Assembly: GCA_038503035.1 (NCBI GenBank)
Contig: JAVSML010001153.1
Span: forward strand, 310,001 to 374,000
Source: Crocodylus rhombifer
Taxonomy: Eukaryota; Chordata; Crocodylia; Crocodylidae
Reading direction: 5' to 3'
Length of the DNA stretch: 64,000 bases
Under the pieces are notes generated by a model. It saw only the letters and a program-made list of their open reading frames with translations. It had not been told where the DNA came from and did no database searches. The position numbers and the translations under genes were made by a program. Numbering within the stretch: the stretch's first letter is position 1; every line of letters starts with the position of its first letter. Of the stretch, positions 42,766 to 56,361 are shown piece after piece.

Positions 42766-45700
42766 CCCAGGGGCTTTGTGTAGGCACCAGTATTAAGTGA
42801 ACGAAATTAATTAAAGACCCCTATTGGTAACATAAAAGCAGTAACATTTTTTAGCTTCTTCCTAAAAGATGCATCATTATGTGCTGTGGGCACATGGGAA
42901 TTGCGGGTCCTCATTGGGTATGATCCTGCCTCCTAGCCTCTTAATATTTTCCTGTTGGGATAAGGGCTTGAACCTGCATGGTGCTAAACATCCTTGTCCT
43001 AATCCTGCAGACAGGATAACATATTAACAAGAAAAGAGAAAGAAGTGGTCCCATTCATGTTAGCTGGTCCTAGTTAGGTTTTTAAATTTATGCAGATGAT
43101 TAAAGGTTTTGTATAATCAGGCTACAATACTAGGAACATTTCAAGATCAGACTTTAAATAAACAGCTTCCATTTTACTGGTTTTATTTGTCAATCTGGGA
43201 TATAAAACAATAAGCATTACGTAAAGTAGATTGGGCTCAAGTCATTAAAGTTCTAAGTACTAAAAATAAAACAAAGACCAATGTTTTATATCATACTCAT
43301 TTGCAACAATCCAACTGCAGTCTGGGCACAAGCTACTAAAAGAATAAGACTGTTTTGTTACAAGGTGCATTTAAATGTAGCTTCTTGATTGCTAACACTT
43401 CCAACTGGAATAAAGATGTAATCCATAAGGTATTTCATGAATAAAAAAGGGAAAAGATAAGTAACAGCAATTATCTTTTTAAAAGTTTCATGCATGGATA
43501 CAAAAAAATGAAATCATTTTCAGTGGTACTCACATAACACCCAACCAATGTACACTCAATTAAAAGAAACCACTTGGAAAAATCTGTCAAACAAAACAGT
43601 TCAGAAGAACCCACAACCTGCCTCCCCGCCCAAAACAATCTTTCCAACACAGTTCTGTGATCTATGACTGACGCCTACTTCTCTAATTTGCCAGTAGCTA
43701 AATGTAACTAGAATTGTAGCAAGCACATGCAGGTAGATTTTTTTTATGAATAAATTAACCGAGAACATCTTCAGTCAACAACAGTAAGAGCACTCAGACA
43801 GGAATTTGTAAAATATCTAACAAATATATGGCCAGTGTACCTCTGAATTTGACAGTAATCTTTATATATGATTGTCTGTGAAAAGAGGCTAAATGCATTA
43901 CAAAGGTAGGTGGTACTGGTCTCATTACTATACCACTACTGTTCAGCCATCTCACTGTATAACCTCAGCTTTTTCAAAGAGAATAGCAATAAAACAGTGG
44001 GGAAATATAAATATGGGAGAAACCAGTTATATATAAAATCTAAAAAATGTGCACCTCTCTCAGCCAGTTGGTTGACAAGTTACAAACAAATTCTTACTAT
44101 TCCCTGTTAAATTCCTAGGTGATTAGAATAATTTCTATAATGCCCTATTTGACTGATGAAACCGAAATCAGCCCTGTACGTTTCAAGTTGTGTACCAAAA
44201 ACCTACAAGTTTTAAAAATCACTAACTAGTGCACTAAATCCTTTTGCAATACAGTGAATACATAAGTCAAAGGCACCCAAGAAAAATGATGACTTTTATT
44301 AGAGAAGAAAGCCTTTTGGAACCAGATTCTAACCTCAGTTCATCTGATCAAAGATAAAATTCGAAGTGCATTTTTCCCTGGAGTGAGGAACTCTGAATTT
44401 TAATTCAGCCCATTAAAGAAACAGCAGCTAGCTACAAATCTTCCAAATTCAGACATCCCCAAAGGCTGAGCATGTTTTGATTTCAAGGTTTGATTTGGAT
44501 TCCCTTCTTAGATTTTAAGTTTAACTTTTAATGGAGGAATGGAAAGAAAGAGGAGGAACAAAGTACCATGCTAGTATTTTTCTAGCTGTTTTGAAAATAA
44601 AGCTTAGGGGGAGTTTGTGCTTTAAGTGAATAATTTGCTGCTGCCCTCAAGGCAGCAGGGACTGTCCTTACCATGCAATACTAGATTGTCAGTAACTCGT
44701 CTTGTTTGTTTGCATTCAAGAATTTGTATTTATTGCTAGGTCTGTATTCAAGGTTCTCTTTTCACTGCCAGGAAAAAGGATAACTATACTGAAACCAGAA
44801 TGCTTCCATTAGCAGAGTATGATATTCCACTGAGAAGAAATCAGGTCGCATTCATGAAGCATGATTTATTCAGCCGGTTGCTGCACTCCAAATGGAGCTC
44901 TTTTTCTGCACTATTCAGCAGAAAACATACGCAAGGCTCTACAGAGGGGAAGCCACAGAAGGTCACCAAATGTTTCCCACATGGTACTGAGCTATTTAGC
45001 AGGAAACACTTTTGGGCCACAAATATTTTTTGCCAGTTGCATAATTGCCTTCGGTACAGAAGTACTCAAGGACACAAAGGATTTTCTTTCAGCTCTCCCC
45101 TCCACAAGCTACTTTCCTAATTTACCTGATGCAACCTAATGAAGAAACAGAAATTCATTTTTATTGTTGACACCGTGTTTGACTATGCAGAATGAATCCA
45201 GCTCAAACTGCTGTAAGGATAAGGTGCATCTTTACCAAAGCTGGCAGAGGGGCAATGAGCAGTTTTAGTGTCCTGGGCACCAGCGCCTGAGCTGATAGCA
45301 GCTGCTGCCTCCATCCTTGTACCCAGCTCAGAACGTGGGACGGGCTGGTGGTCGCCCACCCCAGTAACACTACTGAAAGGTGTGACATTACAGTATCATT
45401 CTTGGATGGAAATCTGATTGCCCGAGCTTTGACAATGTACTATCATTTATTCTCATCCACCATGCTGGTATTAAGCCCATGCATCAGATAGCAAGCTAAT
45501 TTTGCTTGGAGGCAACCATGGACAGGAGGTTTTTACAAGGGCTGTGCAGGATACACAAACTGACCTCTCTTATTCCAGAAGATCATCTCAGTTTCAAATA
45601 ATGCTAAACAGCCCAAATACTTCACAATAAAGGGCTACATGCCAATGTAAGCAGTCAGACCGTTTTCCTTCAAAATACCTTTGCAAGACCAAATGTTTTT

Positions 45701-47849
45701 CTATAAATGAAGACATTTCATAAAGCTCGTCAATTTTGAATAAATGTTCTCTCAGGGGAAAAAGGGGATTTTTGTCTTTAATACATTGCAATTTTAATAT
45801 TTTATTTTCATTTTGCGTTTAATCTTTTAATATTATTTTGTGACATGTCCCCAGTAAAAGCGTGTATTATAAAATGATATAATATAATACTTTAAATAGC
45901 CTAATATGGTAAGATTAAGGGTAGCTGCTTAGAACTCACTGAAACGGCTTCAATTTTTTCTGACTCCTGTCAAAATAAAACCATTTCTTGTCCAGAAGAT
46001 AAGATGTTTCCATCAACATTATGTATAATATGCTTTTAAGGATTTCTTAAACATAAACTGTTTTAACTTCATTTCATTCCAGAATTTCTAAAGGAATATT
46101 TTCAAAAACCTGTTTCTTCAGAATTGCCATTTTAAAAAAAACATTAAAAATATTGGGTTTTATTCCTAACTGGAATGAAAAAGAAATGTAAATGTCAACA
46201 TTTCCTTTAAAATAGAAATTCAAGTCTTGGCCAGTTTCACCTGCTGGTAATAAGGAGTAATACCAACAGATTTTTCTTTCTTGTATTTTCTGGAAAGCTT
46301 CAGTGCTCAGAATTTTCTTCATGGGAAGAATAAGGCATGCCATGTGCAGCTTGCTAAACAGAAACATTAGGAGGCTTTTAGTTAATTGCTGTTTCTTGTA
46401 AAAGCTCCCTCAAATGATAAACCACTTAAGTTTCATCATATTGCACCAGACTAATGAACCTCTGTCACCCAATGAGTACATACGATTAGTATGGAGCCTT
46501 TTGAATTTGTAGTTGCCACAGAAACAGGCATTCTAAAATAATAAGATGACAAATAATTGCACAAAGATACAAGATTGACCAATTATCTTACTGTTGGTAA
46601 CATTGCATGAAACAATGACTGAATTCTAACAGTTAGCCATAAAGGTTTTCATTATGGAAAAGATAAGGACATATTGGAAAGCAGAAATCATTTCCCAAAA
46701 TGCGTATTACCCGTTCCATAAACCAGAAGGTCTCATCATATGACAGTATCCTCAGATATTACTAAACAAAGTCACCATTTAAAAGCTCTACAATCTCTTG
46801 AGGCCCTAGCTATTAAGTGAATAAACACTGTGTTCTGGCAGCAGTTGTTGTCAGATTCCTTGTGAGAGAAGGAAATTGTAGGAGGCATAAAGCTCAGTAC
46901 AGGGAAATCATATAGCACATTTTGGGATCCAGTTCTGCCAAATTCCCCTTGTCTTTTGTCCTCAGTGTAGGACAACTGACTTCAGTAGAAGCAGATTATA
47001 CCAGTTGAGTTTCTGCCCAATCAAATCCATTCAGTTTTTTTAAAACTGAGAGAGACATTAGAGACCAAAACAAGTCTTCAGCACTTCCATTTTTCCAGCA
47101 TTTTTCAATGAACTATAATGATATGCCTCCACTTGAGTAGCAGATGACATATCAGAATTTCAGCTGAATACAGCATATAGTCAATGACTTCAGTATAACA
47201 GAATCTGTCCCCACGCAAGTTATAAATGTATATCTTAGATCAGTATTTCTCAAGCTACGATCTAAGAGATGTCTGCTAGTGGCCTGCCCACGGTGTTATT
47301 AATGATTATTAAAAGCCAAAAAAACCACAAATTAAATAAATATCCTAAAATTATTCACCACATTAGCAATTACTATAGTTGCCCTGGATTATTTGCTAGT
47401 CACTTGTGGGAAGGGACAACTTGCTTGTGACGGAGGAAAAGAGCAACTCAAGAGATATATATACTCCCTAAGCTGTGATGCCACAGTAAGACAAAATTTG
47501 AAAGCCTCAGCCTAGACTTTGCTGCGACAGACCATCATGAATCCAACACATTATTACTGGAGATAAGAAATACATACAAAAAATGTCAATAGGTCATGAA
47601 AAAGGAATAATATGTAACTTCAGTAACCGGATTAAGCAATGCGTGGAAGTCATAAGATGCAACTTCAGTAAGAGCATTAAACGATGCATGGAAGTAGACA
47701 AGTTCAGTGGACACCACTGAAAAGCAGCCAGGCTTGTTTAGAATGCTATAGCTGGCCCTACACCAACCACATGACACATCACAGTTATTTGCAGATAAAG
47801 AGAAGATTGTGTCCTCACGGCACGGAAATTTCACATAAAACACTAAACA
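42766..47849. other. Intergenic AT-rich stretch
   Basis: 5 kb without a supported gene. A frame at 44800-45120 reads through 106 codons but has no recognisable domain or splice partner. A possible hAT remnant begins near 47246 (CAGTATTTCTCAAGCT). Confidence 0.45.
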
Positions 47850-47965
47850 CACATCTTGCTGGGGTTATTTGCCCCGAGCAGTCTTTCCTGCCCAGAGCAG
47901 GGGGGCTGGACACGATGATCTCACAAGGTCCCTTCCAGCCCCTAAACTTTTGTGAATCTGTGAAG
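47850..47965 (+). mobile_element. CR1 3' end
   Basis: Short 5'-truncated tail: TTGCTGGGGTTATTTGCCCC, AGCAGGGGGGCTGGACACGA, TGATCTCACAAGGTCCCTTC and a TTTGTGAATCTGTGAA terminus. Same subfamily by eye as the copy at 1899-2306. Confidence 0.85.
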
Positions 47966-49820
47966 CAATCACTCAAGTTGGAATAACCCAGGGTCCAAAA
48001 GTTAAGACCTCTTTACACTGGACTCTTTAATCATGTGTTCCTCAGCTTTACACATCATCTTAAAGTCAGCACAGCAGTGAAACTGTGATAGAGGTAGGGC
48101 TTATATGTAAACATGTTATGAATATTGTTACTTAATAATTTTATAAAACCTGTAAGTGACTTGATCAGTCAAGGGAAGTTACTGGGGTTCCTAAGTATAC
48201 TGTGCCTCGTAAGTACTATATACTCATAGTATTTGATTTTGTTTTTCCCCTCACTGCTCCTGATGGAAAGCTTTTTTAGAACACCATGTAACATGATGGC
48301 AAACGATCATTCTGAAGAAACTGACAAACAAATGATGGCTAGACAATTAAATTATACCCGGTTAAAAGTGGGAGGGTCTTACCTTATGTCAGATACTTCA
48401 CATCTGACAAAGTAGGCTGTTGCTTATAAAAGCTCTCTGAACCACCTGGTCCCCAGTCCTACCTTCTGCCTGACATCAGACCAAGATGGTTAGCCGCATC
48501 TGTGCTCAGATGCTTCAGAGCATCATTTTGTGCATCTGTTCATACCCCACGCTAAGTGGAAGCTAAAATGTGTGGAAGCTTCTCTGTAGAATAGGAAAGC
48601 CAGGCCTATTCCATTCAAGGGTAAGCTGCCCCTGTTGAGCGCTCACTTATCAAGGGATAGGTATGCCCACCATCTGACACATGGTATATTTCTACCTTAA
48701 CCACTTTTTAACTCAGTTAAATCCATTTATCTGTCCATATTCTTGGTAAATCAAAGAACATAGTTACAAGGAAAACAAAATCACACCTAGCAACACAGTA
48801 AGCAGTTGGCATGGAGGGACATAGACCCCCTGCAGGAATGTGATGTTGTCTGACAAAAAATATTTTATGGATATAGTGACAAAATTTGCTGTATTAACCA
48901 TGGGGATTATCTTACTGGGAGGAAAAGATCAATCAGCAATGAGCAGGTAAGACATTACTCCCAGAAATAATACCCAAACCTGGAAGACCAGATAAAAGCA
49001 TTTGATGAGTACTAGGCATAATGAGATTGTAAGGAGATGCTGGTGGCAATGGGTTTGTTATTGCTTTCCCTAAATTTTTAGGTTTTATTTTAATTACCTG
49101 AAACCAAGAAGCCAAAGAGAGAATAGATACCCATGTTGCAAAGCAGAGTTACAAATTCCACCTCTAACAAAGCAAAGCGAAAATTACCTAATTGGAGACA
49201 TGTTTGTTTGTGGGACATGTGATTCCGAGTTGCAGCACAGATTGTTAGAAACTAAAATCTAGAGGGATGCCTCCAAATAGCAAGAGCAGCAGAATACCTA
49301 AGGCAAAGCATCAAACTAATAATAGCCACCAGAACAGAATAAATACACAGGACTGAGCCAAAGGAACCAAGGAAAGAGGACATAAACAAACCAAGTGCAG
49401 ATGCAGGTACTTGATCCAGGGTATATTCCCTGGAAAGTAGTATGAATGGTAGAAAGAGAACTGCTTAGGCCATGGTCACCAGTGCAAAGGCAGAACTAGT
49501 CTTCGTCCAAATACATTAGGAAATAGAACAGCAGCAGTACACACAATGATGGAGTATGCAGAGACTTCCAGTGCATGAAAGTCTGTATGACTGTAGCTGG
49601 TTTCTTCATAGGCTTGCCACACAAGTCCTAGGTGAGCTTGTGCAGCTCGCACTGAAGTCCTGCTGCCATGTCTTCCTTACAAATGGTACCAGTGCAGCCT
49701 AGATGAAAGCTTGTGCAAGTGCTCTGCAATAATTACACTTACACTTGCCTTCAAATAAGATGCACTGCATGTGAAAACTTCCAACCAGACATATGCCATA
49801 TTTGAATCATGCTATTAGAT
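47966..49820. other. Intergenic, nothing recognised
   Basis: AT-rich DNA without gene-like frames or clear repeats. Confidence 0.45.
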
Positions 49821-50296
49821 CAGGGGTGTCAAACTCATTTAGTCCTGTGGCCTGGATAAGCTTTGCTGGGCCAGTCCACTGGCCAAATCAGCTAGCCACA
49901 ATGCACAGGGCCATCCAGCAGTGCCACATACACAGTAATCCCCATCCCTGCCCCCTGTTCCAGGTGCAGGGCATGCCAGACATGCTTGTGAGCTCATGCT
50001 GCAGGTAATGTATGGGCTGGAACCGGTGCTGTATGTGCTGCATACAGCCCAGGGGATTCAGCATGAGCAGGCATTGCATTCTCTGGGGCTGGACCAGATC
50101 TGGCCATGCCAGAGCCAATATGCAGAAGCAATCTAGTAAGGTTCAGCATGCAGTGCTTGCCCTATATGCACCTGTACACACTGCACAGCGGACTGGCACC
50201 AGGGCAGCACAGGGTTTGTAATCTGAGACCCACGGGCTGGATCATAGGGCCCCACAGGCCAGATCCAGCCTGCAGACTCTATGTTTGACACCCCTG
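49821..50296. mobile_element. hAT-type MITE, complete with termini and duplication
   Basis: Inverted termini CAGGGGTGTCAAAC and GTTTGACACCCCTG are perfect for 14 bases. Flanking octamers TATTAGAT and TATGAGAT match at 7 of 8. The 476-base body is GC-richer and non-coding; the frames on both strands are not credible genes. Recognised from the common vertebrate hAT terminus GGGGTGTCAAACTCATTT. Confidence 0.9.
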
Positions 50297-50911
50297 TATG
50301 AGATCAATAATCAGTTTGATTTCAGATAAAGATCCAACTGCAATAGCATCCCACCAATATCAATAAGTAAAAATATCAGTCTAGAGAATGTGACCAAATG
50401 CTTTTTTAAGTCCAATAAAACCATTCCAAGATCGCTTGTGGGTAAATGCAGATTGTCACTGAGAAACCTATGAAAAAGTGAACAATATCTCCTGGAGGTC
50501 ATGGCTAGTCACATGCAAGAGTACCATCTACTACTAGCAAGATTCCAGCATATCCTCAACATGCAGAAGAGGGAGAACAATCATTGTGCCCCATGTGCAG
50601 TATTACACTTGCACAGAATCTGAGGATGTCTTTCAAAGAAATGGCTGCCTGGTGGACAGCCTGAGAAAGAAACACTCCCCGTGCAGCCTGGAGACACAGC
50701 AAAATGCAAAGTTTTATTAGTGCTGGTGGAACTACTGATGAAGGAATTTGCAGGAGGAATCCTGAAAAGAAGGGAAATCACTATTTTGAAACTAACAGAG
50801 TGACCTTTTTGGGAGGTTACCAGAGTCCCAGCAAGAGGCAGAACACAGTGGTGCATTACACACGGTAAAACAAGATTGTATAATGGTTGTACAGCCAGAA
50901 CTGGCCAGACA

Positions 50912-53045
50912 GAATCATAGAATCATAGGAGTCGGGTCGGAAGGGACCTTATAGATCTTCAAGTCAGTGTTGAAGCGCATCCTGTTTTTGCTAGCCCACC
51001 CCTGTAAACTATCCAAGTCTTGCTGCAGTCTTTCCCTCCCTACTAGCATGCTCACCTCACCCCAAATTTTGGTATCATCAGCGAATTTAAACAGGGTGCT
51101 TTTCACCCCATCGTCCAAATCGCTGATAATGAGATTGAACAGCACGGGCCCAAGGACCGAGCCCTGGGGGGCTCTGCTGCCCACTTCTCCTCAGGTCGAA
51201 TATAACCCGTCCACCACCACCCTCTGAGTACGACCCTTCAGCCAATCTGCAATCCATCTGACTGTGTAGGCATCAATGCCACAGTCGCCCAATTTTTTAA
51301 TGAGGATAGGGTGGGAGACAGTGTCAAAGGCCTTGCTGAAGTCCAGAAAGACTACATCCATGGCAACACCCGCATCCAAGGCTTTTGTGACCTGATCATA
51401 AAAGGCAATCAGGTTGGTCTGACATGACCTGCCCCCAGCATGAAACCATGCTAGTTGCCCTTGAACATCATCCCTGAAGCCGGCCCATTGCAGATGTGCT
51501 CCATGAAGATCTTCTCAAAGAGTTTCCCTAGGATTGAGGTAAGACTGACAGGCCTATAGTTGCCCGGGTCCTCCCTCCTCCCTTTTTTAAAGATGGGGAC
51601 CATGTTGACTACCTTCCAATCATCCGGCATCTGGCCCGAGCACCATGAGCGCTCATAAAGCCATGCCAACGGCCCTGCAATAACCCCTGCTAGCTCCCTC
51701 AACACCCTGGGGTGGAGAGCATCTGGACCCGCTGATTTGAACATGTCCAGCCCCTCCAGAAGCTCTCTAACCCAGTCCTCCCCAACCTGAGGTCTGGAGG
51801 CGTTCTCCTTGAGTCTGTGAGGATGTCCCAGTCCCTGCCCAAGAAAACAGAGGTGAAAGAATTGGTTGAAGAGGTCTGCTTTCTCCTCTGGCGCAACCAC
51901 CAGATTGCCCAGAGGATCTTGCAGGGGCCCCACATTTCCGGGTGCTTTCTTCATCATACCTATATATTTGAAAAAGGACTTTTTATTATCTTTGATTTTG
52001 GACGCAAGTCCTAGCTCTATGTCCGCCTTAGCTTTCCTGACAGCCCCCCTACAGGCCCAAGCAGAGGAGGTATACTCCTCTTTGGAGATAGCACCCCCCT
52101 TCCACCGGGTGTACACCGCCTTTTTGGCAATCAGGCATTCCCAGACGCCTTTGGTGAGCCAGGGGGGCTTTTGGGCACTCCTGCCCCCCTTGCTTTTTGT
52201 TGGGATAGTCACCCCTTGGGCCTTGAGTATCATCTCCTTAAGGAATGACCAGTCATCTTGGGCACTGAGTTCCCCTGCTCTCGAGTACCCCAGCACCTCT
52301 CCCACTAATCTCAACTCGTTGAAGTTGGCCCTCTTGAAGTCTAGGGCTACCGCCTTGCTGCAGGCCCTTGACACCCTGTGCTGGATGGTGAATTTCAGCA
52401 AGCGCTGATCGCTATCACCCAGGTGGTTAAGGACCTGGAGGCCCCTTACCAGGTCGTCGCCTGTGGCCAGGACCAGGTCCAACAGGGCATTTCCTCTGGT
52501 GGGACTGTGGATCTCGTGAATTAAGTGGAGGTCCTGTATCTCAGCCAGGAACCTCCTGGAACAGTCCGACCTGGCTGACTGTTCCTCCCAGCAGATGTCT
52601 GGGTAATTGAAGTCACCCATGACAACTACATCCCTTGCCTAAAGTGCCTCTGCAAGCTGGCCTGAAAATTCCTGGTCCAGCTCCTCCCCTTGGTTGGGGG
52701 GGTCTGTAGTAGACCCCCCCCCCGTTGGATCCCTCTCCCCATGGCCCCCTTGTATCTTGACCCAGAGCACTTCAGCTTGCCCCTCTGACCCCATTCTCCT
52801 GGCAGAGGATATGTATTGCTCCTTGACATAGAGCGCCACACCCTCGCCTTTCCTTCCTTCTCTATTCCTCCTGTAAAGCCTATAGCCCCTAATGCTAACT
52901 GCCCAGTCATGGGATGAATCCCACCAAGTTTCTGTTAACCCTATTATGTCTGGGTCTGAACTGGCTATTCTGAGGGCAAGTTCCTCCTGCTTATTCCCCA
53001 TACTACAAGCACTGGAGTAAGTGCCACAGGTGGCTTCTCCCTCAT
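50912..53045 (-). mobile_element. CR1 LINE, 5'-truncated, endonuclease and reverse transcriptase
   Basis: Minus strand. It begins inside the endonuclease (MGNKQEELALRIASSDPDI, LTETWWDSSHDW), passes an in-frame stop at 52639-52641, continues through VVVMGDFNYPDICW, a linker, and the RT start (KSAGPDALHPRVL, MVPIFKKGRREDPGNYRPVS). A second stop near 51451 is followed by a frame change to DVVFLDFSKAFDTVSHPIL, then SVLGPVLFNLIISDLDD and the catalytic FADDTKI. After MRFNTD the C-terminal RT and most of the 3' UTR are missing; the sequence jumps to AAGGTCCCTTCCGACCCGAC and the TCTATGATTCT end. Both stops are TAG where CR1 proteins usually have Gln, consistent with C-to-T change. The element is immobile but among the least decayed in the window. 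Confidence 0.93.
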
Positions 53046-54693
53046 ACCAGCTAAGGAATGAGCTGTGTAAACAAAACAAGCTTTTGTTTGAATGGGGAAG
53101 AGAAGCGATCCCAACAGATTTAAGAGCTCAGTGAGATGGATATGTGTTTCATACCTTTGCGTAGAAATATGCCTGAGACAGAGTGTGCACCGACTGACCA
53201 GGCATAAATGCCAAACTAAGGATATACATGAAACAGAGTCTCCCTTCTCCATAATCACTGTACCCTATACATCCTTTGCACTAAGGGCTTATTTCCAACA
53301 TGACCCAGGAAAAAGGTTGCGATGCACCTGCTCACTTTTAATGACAAGAACTACATGGTCACAAGAAACTCTTGCAGTTTCTGGGAGGTGTACTAGGATT
53401 ATCAGGAAAGAAAGGTTGCAAGGAGCCTAATATTCTAGGCTCAGACAAGGAGCCACAGTACACTGCAGCAAAATACAAACCATTCAACGTCACATGGAAG
53501 TTTGAGCCCAAAACGGTTCCCTGCACGCTCACAAAGCAATGGGAGGGCAGAGTTGACAGTAAAGGCAACCTTACTACCCACCTGATACTTCCTTTCTCCC
53601 ACCTCTTCTCTGTCTTGTCCATTTATACTGTAATGTCCTAGGAGAATCTACAGGCCATGGCATTGGCTAGGATTTGTATGTTGTATGATAATACAAATCA
53701 TACAACTTTTATGATAAGAATGAGAAGTCTAAACACCAAGAGCATGATGACACAAAAGTTATTGATAAATTGCAAATGAATACATCTGCTTCTGCTACCA
53801 GACAACCTTTCCTAACACAAATATTTGATTTTTTTCATTTTTGTGCATTCGGGCTTTGGATTTGGAGTAAAAAAAATAAATAAAGGAAAATACCAAACCC
53901 CCGCCCCCCACACACACACATTATTATTTATAGCCAAGTAACAGTCTTGTAGGAAGGGGAGGTCTGGGTTCTGACCCCCAACTCATTATGCATTTGGTAT
54001 CAACAGGCCATTGGATAAAATGCATAAATAGTATCGGGAGCAAAGACTGGATATAGGGACTCCCAGGGCCTATACAGTCATGTTCCTTCTTACCCTTTTC
54101 TCTTAGCAACATGAATCTTTCATTCTGGCTGCTCAGTGACACAGCTTCAACAGGGGTGGGAGAAAGTGACCCGAGCCCAGCCACCCCTATGGCCTGGTGA
54201 TCAAGCTACTCTACCAGGAGACATGGATTGGATCCCCCTCAGAATATGGAGAACACTGAACGTAGGTCTCCCACTTTCTGAGCAAGTGCTTTCCCGACTG
54301 CAAGGCAGGGGATGGCACCACCAGCCCCCATTGCCACCAACTCCTTCTACTCCTCTGGTGATAGTGGTTGTGGTGCAACTGGTGCTGGTTGTTTCTTTTG
54401 CAAATCATTTGTACCTCACAAGCCTAAATTCCAGAACAGGTTTCAAGCTGTCAGTCCCATCATTAAGTAGGCACCTAATTCAGGCTTGTAGGGAGGTATT
54501 TAAGTCCTGGAAAGAAGCAGAATTTCAGACACAGCGCTCTCTTTAGCACTTCCTCTTGGCTGGCTAGGTCACCCGCTCTCTTCAGCATGCTGGCAGTTGC
54601 AGATCCCATTGTTTCACCCTCCTTCAGCTGTTGATTCCACACACTCAGTGTCAGTTAAGTCTATATCCCAATGAACAGGCCACAACCTAAAGG
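53046..54693. other. Intergenic sequence
   Basis: No element or gene recognised. A frame at 54136-54546 has no domain-like content. Confidence 0.45.
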
Positions 54694-55516
54694 CTAGGGA
54701 CAGAAGTTACACGTCAACTGGTATGTGTGTGGATACCCTTAAGAGTGTTATGTATAAGTTGTTACACTGGCCCCGGGATTGCAGGAAAGAACAGCAGATC
54801 AGTAAGCTAAGGCGGCACTCTGAATAAACAAGCGTTATCATTTTGTAAATTCAACTCCTTGGTCTTTTAATAATAACATGTGGTACCAAGAACAGGCGAC
54901 ACTTGCAGCTTGTAAAGGGGAGAAAAAAAGTGGCATCATGAGATTCACTAAAGGAAACAGAGTTAACAACAAAGCAACAAGAAATGACAGAGGAGATTGA
55001 AAATGACACAGAAGTAGAGACATCTGAACAAGGAAACCAAACAAGAACTGAACCAATAAGCATTGAGAAGATCACTTAGAGCTAAAAAGCCAACACAAAG
55101 ACTAATAGAGGCCTGTTAAAATACGCTTCAACAATGGGTTGAACTAAACTTCCAATGTTAGTATTACATGGGAATATGTTACATGTAAAAGGGGAATGTG
55201 TGGATATCTTTAAGAATGTTATGTATAAATTGATACATTAGCCTGGGGATTGCAGGAGGGAACAGCAGATCAGTAGGCTAAGAAGGCTCCTTAAATAAAC
55301 AAGATTTATTGTTTTATAAAGTTCAACTCCTTGGTCTTATGAGAATAACACAGTATGTTCCAAGTGATTGGAAACCAGTTCAAATCTGTAACACAAGTTC
55401 AGTTCAGTGCACATAAACCACTTTCAAAATGGCCAAAATAGGTTTTAAGATAAACCTTGATGGATATAACAGACTTTACTGAATTAGGGTAAATTGGTGT
55501 TTTGAACTTGTCCCAG
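54694..55516. mobile_element. MITE of the ACAGAAGTT family, interrupted by an LTR element
   Basis: The left end CTAGGGACAGAAGTTACACG (54694 on) breaks off at 54725; the same family resumes at about 55351 (GTGATTGGAAACCAGTTCAA) and finishes with AACTTGTCCCAG at 55516. Removing the LTR element leaves about 195 bases, close to the 183-base copy at 42583. Confidence 0.65.
54726..55350 (+). mobile_element. Miniature LTR retroelement (TRIM-like), non-coding
   Basis: Two direct repeats of 153-154 bases (54726-54878 and 55197-55350), both starting TGTGTGGATA and ending AATAACA, about 85% alike by eye, each with an AATAAAC poly(A)-type word. Two bases after the first lies TGGTACCAAGAACAGGCG (54881 on), which starts TGG as a tRNA primer-binding site must. 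Directly before the second is the purine tract AAAAGGGGAA. The 318-base interior has no open frame worth naming. GTATG lies immediately left of the element and again at 55353-55357, two bases off the right end. Confidence 0.8.
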
Positions 55517-56361
55517 ATCCCCTCCAGCTTTCCAGGATCCTTTGCACCTCCCCTCAGAACCCCTGCCTCTTGCATGGTGGGTAAACTAGACTTGGCCCAA
55601 GCTGTCTGCTCCAGCAGAGGAGGGAGACATATTCTAGCAACCTGGCTTCTGTCCTGGGACCCTACAAGCATGTGGCTGTATTTCTGAAAAAAAAAGTGAA
55701 TGTCTGTTCACTTCTTTCTCAGTTGAATCTATGCAGTTTAGACTAATCTGCAAAGATTGAGTAGATTCAGCCTCAGGCTTTTTGACTGTCTGTACTTAGC
55801 CAAAAGGGCCAAATTCAGCCCTGGCTTGATCAAACACAGTCTTCAATTAATGCCAAACAAAACTGTGTCTGTTTATGCAATGGCTGAGTTTAGCCCAGTA
55901 GTCTGAAGCTTTGCTAAAGTCTGTATTTCTTGAAATCTATATTATCTAGGAGGAAATGGCTTTCTGTTTGAAGTTATGCCTAAGGAGCAAGAAAGAAGCT
56001 ATAAGATATAGGACCATATGTTGTAAAACTAAAATAAAAATATTCTCCAGCTCCTTGGATGATAAATTATAAAATGGAGTGAAAATGGATTTACCTGGGA
56101 TTCAGGTAATTCAAGAGAAAAGCTATTTTTCTGTTTAACGGTCTGCATCTTAAAACTGGGGAAAATAACTCTTCATTGTCCTCTGGAAGAGATGAAATCA
56201 GCACTGCAAATATGTTTGTTATAGGACGTTACAGTGACAGTCAACCACAGCTGATCAGTGAAAAAAACTATTCAGTGATCAGCAAGCACAGTCCTATTAT
56301 GGGGACCATCCGGGGAATGGTAAAACTACATAGCAAAGGGCCAAAGTCTCAAATTACTTTG
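55517..56361. other. Intergenic sequence
   Basis: AT-rich, nothing recognised. Confidence 0.45.

Noticed and set aside
44800..45120. 106-codon plus-strand open frame in the region after PDZPH1
   Set aside because: No recognisable domain, no paired splice sites of matching phase, and composition like the surrounding intergenic DNA.
54879..55196. Retroviral genes inside the miniature LTR element
   Set aside because: The 318-base interior has stops in all frames and no gag, pol or env similarity.
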